DNA from: Streptomyces griseocarneus
GTDB lineage: Bacteria; Actinomycetota; Actinomycetes; Streptomycetales; Streptomycetaceae
NCBI GenBank assembly: GCA_003674045.1
Contig: PENC01000005.1
Span: 1-64,000, forward strand
Direction: 5' to 3'
Length of the DNA: 64,000 bases
The number at the start of each line of letters is the position of its first letter. Position 1 is the first letter of the stretch. This document shows, one piece after another, positions 58,394-64,000 of the stretch. A program made the translations under genes and the position numbers. Below the pieces are notes generated by a model. The model did no database searches. It saw only the letters and a program-made list of their open reading frames with translations, and had not been told where the DNA came from.

Positions 58394-59209
58394 TCAGCCG
58401 GCCATCCGCCGTTCCGCCTCGGCGAGGCGGTCCGCGATGCTGCCGTTGATGATCTCGTCGCCGATCCGCACCTGGACACCACCGAGAACCTCGGGGTCGA
58501 TGTCCATGTTGAGGTGCACACGGCGGCCGTACAGCTTGGCCAGGGCATCGCCGAGGCGCTGCTTCTGGGCCTCGCTCAGCGGCACCGCCGAGGTGACCAC
58601 CGCGACCATGCGGTCCCGGCGGTCGGCGGCCAGCTTCGACAGGGCGACAAGCCCCGCCTCCAGGCTACGGCCACGCGGGTGGGCCACGAGACGGACCACG
58701 AGGCGCTCGGTGACCGGGTTGGCCCGGCCGCCCAGCAGTTCGCCCACCAGTCCGGTCTTGGCCGCGCGACCGGCGACCTTGTCCGCCAGCGCGGCGCGCA
58801 GCTCCGGGGTGGAGCCGACGATCCGCCCGAAACGGAACAGTTCGTCCTCGACGTCGTCCAGGACACCGGCACGCTCGGCGGCGACCAGGTCGGCGCCCGC
58901 GGCCAGCTCCTCCAGCGCGTCCACCAGGTCGCGCGAACGCGACCAGCGGTCGCGGACCATGCCCGCCACCAGGTCGGCGGTCTCGCCGCTCACCTGGCCG
59001 CCGATGAGGCGGCGGGCCAGCTCGGCCTTGGCCTCGCCGGTCTGCGCCGGATCGGTCAGGACCCGGCGCAGCGACACCTCGCGGTCCAGCAGCGCGGTGA
59101 CGGCCGCCAGTTCGTCGGCGAGCTTCGCCGCGTCCACGGAAGTGTTGTCCGCCAGCGCGTCGAGGCGCTCACGTGCGGAGGCGCGTGCCTCCCGGCTCGC
59201 TCCGCTCAT
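58394..59209 (-). CDS. atpH: ATP synthase F1 delta subunit
   Basis: This 271-aa delta subunit links F1 to the peripheral stalk. It is longer than the ~180 residues of proteobacteria, as usual in actinobacteria, because of an extended N-terminal half. The C-terminal domain is recognisable by VTSAVPLSEAQKQRLGDALA and VRIGDEIINGSIADRL. It overlaps atpF by 4 bp. Confidence 0.95.
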   Translation of the reverse strand: MSGASREARASARERLDALADNTSVDAAKLADELAAVTALLDREVSLRRVLTDPAQTGEAKAELARRLIGGQVSGETADLVAGMVRDRWSRSRDLVDALEELAAGADLVAAERAGVLDDVEDELFRFGRIVGSTPELRAALADKVAGRAAKTGLVGELLGGRANPVTERLVVRLVAHPRGRSLEAGLVALSKLAADRRDRMVAVVTSAVPLSEAQKQRLGDALAKLYGRRVHLNMDIDPEVLGGVQVRIGDEIINGSIADRLAEAERRMAG

Positions 59210-59778
59210 CGTCCCGCCTCGACCTTCGTCGTGTCGGCCGCCTTGGCCTCGAGGTCGTCGAGGAAGCGGTCGATGGCACGGCTCTGCCGGGCGTGGTCCG
59301 TGAGGGACTCGCCGACGATCCGACCGGCCAGGTCGGTGGCCAGCTGGCCCACGTCCTGGCGCAGCGAGGCCGCGGCGGCCTTGCGGTCGGCCTCGACCTG
59401 GGCGTGGCCGGCAGCGATGATCTCCTCGCGCTGACGCTGTCCCTCGGCACGCATCTCGGCGATGGCCGCGACGCCGTGCTCCTGCGCCTCCTGGCGCAGT
59501 CGAGCGGCCTCGTGGCGGGCATCGGCGAGCTGGGCCCGGTAGTCCTCGAGGACCTGCTGGGCCTCGGCCTGGGCGGCCTCCGCCTTCTCCATGCCGCCTT
59601 CGATGGCCGCGCGACGCTCCTCCAGCGTCTTGTTGATCATCGGGAGGAGCTTCTTGGCCAGGAAGATGAAGACGATGGCGAAGGCGACCAGACCGATGAC
59701 GAGTTCGGGGATCGGCGGGAGAAGCGGGTTCTCCACCTCACCCTCGGACGCCAACTGCATCAGGGCGTCTCGGTTCAC
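59206..59778 (-). CDS. atpF: ATP synthase F0 b subunit
   Basis: This 190-aa stator subunit has an N-terminal membrane helix (about 25-45, LVIGLVAFAIVFIFLAKKLL) and a long Ala/Glu/Arg/Gln helix reaching F1. GTG start. It overlaps atpH by 4 bp and lies 41 bp after atpE. Confidence 0.95.
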   Translation of the reverse strand: MNRDALMQLASEGEVENPLLPPIPELVIGLVAFAIVFIFLAKKLLPMINKTLEERRAAIEGGMEKAEAAQAEAQQVLEDYRAQLADARHEAARLRQEAQEHGVAAIAEMRAEGQRQREEIIAAGHAQVEADRKAAAASLRQDVGQLATDLAGRIVGESLTDHARQSRAIDRFLDDLEAKAADTTKVEAGR

Positions 59779-59819
59779 ATCAGTGCCTTCCGTCGAAAAC
59801 TGTGGTCGTCAGGCTGCGA

Positions 59820-60071
59820 TCAGGCAGACGGGTAGACGAACGGCATGACCAGACCGATCAGGGCGAGCGCCTCACAGAAGGCGAAGCCGAGGATCTGGTT
59901 GGCGCGGATCAGGCCGGCGGCCTCGGGCTGACGGGCCAGCGCCTGGGTGCCGTTACCGAAGACGATGCCGACGCCGACGCCGGGGCCGATCGCGGCGAGG
60001 CCGTAGCCGATCGAGCCCAGGTTGCCCTTGATCTCGACACCAGCGGCGATGGTCTGGAGAGCAGCAGACAT
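59820..60071 (-). CDS. atpE: ATP synthase F0 c subunit
   Basis: This 83-aa proteolipid of the rotor ring has two membrane helices joined by the polar loop RQPE. The proton-carrying carboxylate is Glu67 (FCEALALIG). The first helix has the Gly-rich GPGVGVGIVFGNG. A good ribosome site (gaaggaag) precedes the ATG. Confidence 0.97.
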   Translation of the reverse strand: MSAALQTIAAGVEIKGNLGSIGYGLAAIGPGVGVGIVFGNGTQALARQPEAAGLIRANQILGFAFCEALALIGLVMPFVYPSA

Positions 60072-60148
60072 GCTCGTTCTTCCTTCTCTTTCACGGACCG
60101 GTGGGGGTTGGCCACCGGACGATTTGTTGGTCGGGGGGAGCGGGGTGC

Positions 60149-60958
60149 TCAGTGGTGCTCGGCGAGCGCGCCCTGGACGTAGTTGGTGGCCAGCAGCACG
60201 AAGACGTACGCCTGGACGGCCTGGATGAAGAGCTCGAAGGCGGTCATCACGACGGTCATCACGAAGGACACGCCCGCGTAGGCGATGCCGATGCCGTTGA
60301 GCAGGTACCAGCTGGCGACGGTGAACATCAGGATCAGCAGGTGACCGGCGAACATGTTGGCGAAGAGCCGGACCGCGTGGGTGAAGGGCCGGATGATCAC
60401 GTTCGAGAAGAACTCGAGGACCACGGCCAGCGGCAGGATCGGGCCGAGCGCCTTGTCATAGCCGGTGATGTTCTTCAGGCCGCCGACGAAGCCGTGCTTC
60501 TTGAAGGTCAGGTACATCCAGAGGACGTAGACGATCAGAGCGAGGGCCGCCGGGAAGGCAATGATCGACGTCACGGGGAACTGGGCGACCGGAATGATCG
60601 ACCACAGGTTCATGATCCAGACGAAGAAGAACAGGGCGACCATGAAGGGGACGTACTTCTCGCCCTCCTTCTTGCCGAGCGCCTCGTAGACGATGCCGCG
60701 GCGCACGAAGTCGTAGCCGGACTCACCGATCATCTGCAGCTTGCCGGGGACCACCTTGGCCCGGCCGAACGCCGCCCAGAAGAAGCCGATGATGACGACC
60801 GTGGAAAGCACGGCCAGCAGCATGGGCTTGTTGAAGTCAAAGCCGCCGACAGTGAAGAGCGGTTCGAACAAGAACGAGTGGAGCCCTGGGGCAGGGAAGC
60901 CGCACCCATCGAAGATGTGGCAATCGGTCTCGAAGGCGAGCATCTGGTCAGCACTCAC
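60149..60958 (-). CDS. atpB: ATP synthase F0 a subunit
   Basis: This 269-aa membrane subunit forms the proton half-channels. I start it at the GTG at 60958 behind AAGGAG (MSADQMLAFETDCHIFDGCG). The essential Arg is in PFTHAVRLFANMFAGH, and five to six membrane helices are visible. 77 bp separate it from atpE. Confidence 0.95.
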   Translation of the reverse strand: MSADQMLAFETDCHIFDGCGFPAPGLHSFLFEPLFTVGGFDFNKPMLLAVLSTVVIIGFFWAAFGRAKVVPGKLQMIGESGYDFVRRGIVYEALGKKEGEKYVPFMVALFFFVWIMNLWSIIPVAQFPVTSIIAFPAALALIVYVLWMYLTFKKHGFVGGLKNITGYDKALGPILPLAVVLEFFSNVIIRPFTHAVRLFANMFAGHLLILMFTVASWYLLNGIGIAYAGVSFVMTVVMTAFELFIQAVQAYVFVLLATNYVQGALAEHH

Positions 60959-61222
60959 CGCGAGCTCCTTCAGCGTGGCGCATAGGTACGGCAACCTCGT
61001 TGTGTCGGCGCGGCGCGCAGCCGCGGAACGGCACTGGACTGGTCTTGCGGATGGGGGGCAGGTGATCGGCGCGAGGGCCGGTCGAGGTAGTGGGCATCAG
61101 CTGCATGGACCGCCGGTTCCGACCCGGGAATCCCGGGTGTTCCGCTGCCTGCGCCCACTGTGCCTCAGATGGCACCGGACGATAGCAGGTGAGCGCCGGG
61201 CCCTTTATCGCGGCCCTACCGG

Positions 61223-61666
61223 TCACGTCGCGGACCCGGCAGGAGCGGACTTCTTCGCGTTCGCATCCACGGATTCCGGATCGACATAAAGGATCTTGGC
61301 CTTCAGATGGGCACGCGTCTGCGCCCCGGTCCACACGATGACCGCGGCGAGGAGTGCGAAGGCGAAGGCCCGGGTGTTGAACAGCGTGGTGTCCCGGAAG
61401 ACCGCGAGGACGACAGCGGAGATCAGGAACTGCACCACATAGAGCACCAGCCCCATGGACTGGAAAAGATGCGGAAGCGACCGGGCCGTGCGCTGGAGAA
61501 CGAAGAGACCCAGGGCCATCACGCCGCCCGCGACCAACGTGCCGACGGTGGCGCCGAGCGCGCCCTTGCCGCCGGCCAGGACACCGCTGACGACGACGGC
61601 GACAACGCCCGCGACGGCGGTCGGGACGGCGCTCTGCAGAAGTGTTCGGGCGTCGTTGGACTGCAT
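61223..61666 (-). CDS. atpI: ATP synthase protein I
   Basis: This 147-aa protein has four membrane helices (about 12-30, 36-54, 65-90, 98-115), a layout that fits AtpI, an assembly helper for the c-ring. The first ~10 residues are polar, and a Lys/Ala-rich tail ends the protein. It is first in the atp operon; the 264-bp gap before atpB holds no gene I can support. Two CRP-like dyads precede it. Confidence 0.85.
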   Translation of the reverse strand: MQSNDARTLLQSAVPTAVAGVVAVVVSGVLAGGKGALGATVGTLVAGGVMALGLFVLQRTARSLPHLFQSMGLVLYVVQFLISAVVLAVFRDTTLFNTRAFAFALLAAVIVWTGAQTRAHLKAKILYVDPESVDANAKKSAPAGSAT

Positions 61667-61793
61667 GAAGGGTTATCTCCGGCGAGGGGTCGGAAGCAAC
61701 GATTCGTCGTGGACGAGCGTATCCCCGGGGACGAGGCATGACTCTCACCGAAGAGCCGCCGCACTACGGTCCTTCGGCTTCAGCACCGGGTTT

Positions 61794-61857
61794 CGTGAAC
61801 GGTATCACAAACTATTTGATGAGGTCTTTACCTATATCGTGTGCTGCGCATCACACG
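61794..61857 (-). promoter_or_regulatory. Two CRP-like dyads in the atp operon promoter region
   Basis: Site 1 (61794-61809) reads TGTGA-N6-TCACG on the operon strand. Site 2 (61838-61857) reads TGTGC-N6-TCACA on the plus strand with matching outer CG bases. The two centres are 46 bp apart, and the stretch between them is the most AT-rich of the region. They lie 128-191 bp before atpI. Confidence 0.55.
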
Positions 61858-61919
61858 CAAGGGTCACGTGGCTGGTCATAGGGCTGACGCGGCCCCTCGT
61901 CCTCTGCTATGCGGGCCTC

Positions 61920-63236
61920 TCAGCCCCGTCCGCTGATCCGCCGGGCGTGGTGGAAACGGGAGCGGTCGCCGATGGCGGTCGCCCCGTGCAGGCCCGCCGG
62001 CACGGGCTCCCGCTCGCGCTCCACGGGCGCCTGGGAGCCGGCCTGGAGCGCGGCCGGGCCGGGCAGCACCTTGCGGCGATAGCGCGGCGGGACGAAGGCC
62101 TCGGCCCAGCGCGGGGCCCGCGGCCTGAACCGCGGCAGCAGCAGGAGGACCAGGCCGACGGCGCTCAGCAGCACGATGAGCAGGACGATCCACATGCTGG
62201 CCGAGTGCACGGAGTACGCCACCGTGCCGAAGCCGATGAGCGCCGACCAGAAGTACATGATCAGCACGGCGCGGCTGTGCGAGTGCCCCAGCTCCAGCAG
62301 CCGGTGGTGCAGGTGGCCGCGGTCGGCCGCGAACGGCGACTGACCGTTCCAGGTGCGCCGCACGATCGCCAGCAGCAGGTCGGCCACGGGCACGGCGATG
62401 ACCGTCAGCGGCAGCAGCAGCGGGATGTAGACCGGCACCATCGCCTGCACGGCCTGCCGCTCGCCGCCCACCTGCTGGTAGAGCAGGTCGGGGTCGACCT
62501 GGCCGGTGATGGAGATGGCGCCCGCGGCCAGCACGAGACCGATGAGCATCGAGCCGGAGTCGCCCATGAAGATGCGCGCGGGGTGCATGTTGTGCGGCAG
62601 GAAGCCCAGGCACATGCCCATCAGCACTGCGGCGAAGAGCGTCGCGGGCGCGGCCGCCTCGATGTTGTGCCCGAACCACAGGCGGTACGCGTAGAGGAAG
62701 AACGCCGCGGCGGCGATGCAGACCATGCCGGAGGCGAGGCCGTCCAGGCCGTCCACGAAGTTCACCGCGTTGATGGTGATCACCACGAGGGCGACCGTCA
62801 GCAGGGTGCCCTGCATCGAGGTGAGCGCGACCGTCCCGACGCCGGGCACCGGGATCCACAGGATCGTCAGGCCCTGGAGCACCATCACACCGGCGGCGAT
62901 CATCTGGCCGCCGAGCTTCACCAGGGCGTCCACACCCCACTTGTCGTCCAGCACGCCGAGCAGCCAGATGAGCCCGGCCCCGGAGAGCAGCGCGCGTGGC
63001 TCGCTCCCCAGGTCGAAGACCTTCCCGAGGTTCGACAGGTGCGCGGCCACCAGCAGCCCCGCGCAGAGTCCGCCGAACATGGCGATGCCGCCGAGCCGCG
63101 GAGTGGGCTCGCGGTGCACGTCGCGCGCGCGGATCTCGGGCATCGCGCCCGCCACGATCGCGAACTTCCGCACCGGGCCGGTCAGCAGATAGGTGACCGC
63201 CGCGGTGACGCACAGCGTCAGGAGGTATTCACGCAC
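61920..63236 (-). CDS. Undecaprenyl-phosphate GlcNAc-1-phosphate transferase (WecA/TagO type)
   Basis: This 438-aa MraY-superfamily enzyme has about eleven membrane helices. It transfers a sugar-1-phosphate to the lipid carrier, the first step in wall glycopolymer synthesis. The Asp pair in LGVLDDKWG, the NAVNFVDGLDGLA motif and the cytoplasmic HHRLLELGHS are present. The C-terminus extends about 80 residues past the last helix (RKVLPGPAALQAGSQAPVER), unlike E. coli WecA. It lies 61 bp downstream of the hydroxymethyltransferase gene. Confidence 0.93.
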   Translation of the reverse strand: MREYLLTLCVTAAVTYLLTGPVRKFAIVAGAMPEIRARDVHREPTPRLGGIAMFGGLCAGLLVAAHLSNLGKVFDLGSEPRALLSGAGLIWLLGVLDDKWGVDALVKLGGQMIAAGVMVLQGLTILWIPVPGVGTVALTSMQGTLLTVALVVITINAVNFVDGLDGLASGMVCIAAAAFFLYAYRLWFGHNIEAAAPATLFAAVLMGMCLGFLPHNMHPARIFMGDSGSMLIGLVLAAGAISITGQVDPDLLYQQVGGERQAVQAMVPVYIPLLLPLTVIAVPVADLLLAIVRRTWNGQSPFAADRGHLHHRLLELGHSHSRAVLIMYFWSALIGFGTVAYSVHSASMWIVLLIVLLSAVGLVLLLLPRFRPRAPRWAEAFVPPRYRRKVLPGPAALQAGSQAPVEREREPVPAGLHGATAIGDRSRFHHARRISGRG

Positions 63237-63297
63237 GGGCCGCCCCAGAGGTCGCGCTGGTCATCACAGCCCCACACCATATTCGCGTCGGCCCCCG

Positions 63298-64000
63298 TTA
63301 CGTGAATACACCTGCGGACGTCGGGCCATCCCGCGATGGTTGCAGGTTTCGGATGTGCTCGGGATAAGGACGGAACGCTCCGGCGAGTTCCGCCACTTCC
63401 GCGCGGGCCGCGGAATTCTCCGCGTACGGGCCGTCGCCGCGCAGTACGGAGCCCAGCAATACCGCGATCCGGGCCATCTCCGGCTCGCGCATGCCCTGCG
63501 TGGTGACCGCCGCGGTGCCCAGCCGCAGGCCGTGGGCGGTGCCGTGGGGCAGCCCGCAGACGTCCAGGACGACTCCCGCCGCGGCGAGCCTGCGGCGGGC
63601 CGTGGCGGCGTCCAGGGCGAGCCCGGAGACGTCCCCGGTCACCAGGTGCGTGTCGGTGCCTCCTGTGGTCACGGTGACCCCTTCCGCGGCCAGCGCGGCG
63701 GCGAGCGTGCGGGCGTTCGCGACCACCTGATGGGCGTACGCCGTGAAGGCGGGGGTCGCCGCCTCCCCGAAGGCGACGGCCTTCGCCGCGATCGTGTGCA
63801 TCTGCGGGCCGCCGCCCTGGATGAACGGGAAGACCGCGCGGTCCACCCGCTCCGCGAGCGCGGCCCGGCACAGCAGCAGCCCGCCGCGCGGCCCGCGCAG
63901 CACCTTGTGGGTGGTGGCGCAGACGACGTCCGCGTACGGCACCGGGCTGGGGGCCGCTCCCCCGGCGATCAGGCCCGCGGGGTGCGCGGCGTCGGCGATC
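63298..64000 (-). CDS. glyA: Serine hydroxymethyltransferase, C-terminal part
   Basis: The 5' end is outside the window. From the edge the frame reads IADAAHPAGLIAGG (PLP-contacting Asp and His), then TTHKVLRGPRGG with the PLP lysine, and continues to GLRLGTAAVTTQGM and a short C-terminus. The enzyme makes glycine and methylene-tetrahydrofolate from serine. It is somewhat diverged from the main housekeeping sequence (ADAAH for the usual DMAH), so it may be a second copy of the gene. Confidence 0.88.
   Translation of the reverse strand, partial: IADAAHPAGLIAGGAAPSPVPYADVVCATTHKVLRGPRGGLLLCRAALAERVDRAVFPFIQGGGPQMHTIAAKAVAFGEAATPAFTAYAHQVVANARTLAAALAAEGVTVTTGGTDTHLVTGDVSGLALDAATARRRLAAAGVVLDVCGLPHGTAHGLRLGTAAVTTQGMREPEMARIAVLLGSVLRGDGPYAENSAARAEVAELAGAFRPYPEHIRNLQPSRDGPTSAGVFT

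Overview
The window is high-GC, gene-dense chromosomal DNA from a Streptomyces (or very close relative). The evidence is the strong GC bias at third codon positions, frequent GTG/TTG starts, whiJ-type regulator loci (XRE-DUF5753 with DUF397 or DUF6879), the scy-filP cytoskeleton pair, nucS, chiS-chiR-chitinase and an eight-gene atp operon. The right-hand 39 kb (about 25-64 kb) is conserved core chromosome, and its gene order matches what I remember of the S. coelicolor SCO5400-SCO5364 interval. The left-hand 25 kb is more accessory: a truncated transposase, two whiJ-like loci, an antirepressor relic, a two-component flavin monooxygenase, a patatin/kinase pair, and assorted enzymes.

Layout. 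0-9 kb: start of a transposase running off the left edge, a small exported protein, a DUF397/XRE pair, a MarR regulator, three tandem AIM24 paralogues, a DUF3817 membrane protein with a thiamine-binding-type protein, and a possible leftward operon (small protein, DUF6879, XRE-DUF5753, two unknowns, methyltransferase). A BRO-N antirepressor remnant lies beside a perfect 26-bp palindrome. 8.6-14 kb: exported bicovalent-FAD oxidase, mycothiol-dependent isomerase-like protein, and a GntR regulator divergent from a flavin reductase/monooxygenase pair. 14-18 kb: a patatin-like phospholipase overlapping a protein-kinase-like membrane protein; the downstream gene carries a TTA codon inside the overlap. 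18-25 kb: a class A PBP with altered transpeptidase motifs, APC permease, hydrolase, MerR divergent from an imine-reductase-like enzyme, cyclophilin, and a frameshifted OsmC gene.

25-28 kb holds meaB, a thiolase and methylmalonyl-CoA epimerase. Together with the 3-hydroxybutyryl-CoA dehydrogenase and PduO-type cobalamin adenosyltransferase near 46-48 kb, these serve C4/methylmalonyl-CoA metabolism. 28-34 kb encodes the polar-growth coiled-coil proteins Scy and FilP. 34-39 kb has two paralogous ABC exporter pairs. 39-48 kb has NucS, a membrane-tethered P-loop protein with a long Ser/Pro/Gly tail, and a STAS protein. 48-53 kb is chiS-chiR-chitinase with two 12-bp direct repeats at the chitinase promoter. 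53.8-61.7 kb is atpI-B-E-F-H-A-G-D-C on the minus strand, preceded by a WecA/MraY-type GlcNAc-1-P transferase and a partial serine hydroxymethyltransferase.

Across the window an interspersed GC-rich element occurs seven times, always just 3' of genes and mostly between convergent genes. A second hairpin family occurs twice with a compensatory base-pair change. I found no rRNA, tRNA, CRISPR array or complete prophage. All functional calls come from reading motifs; no database search was run.
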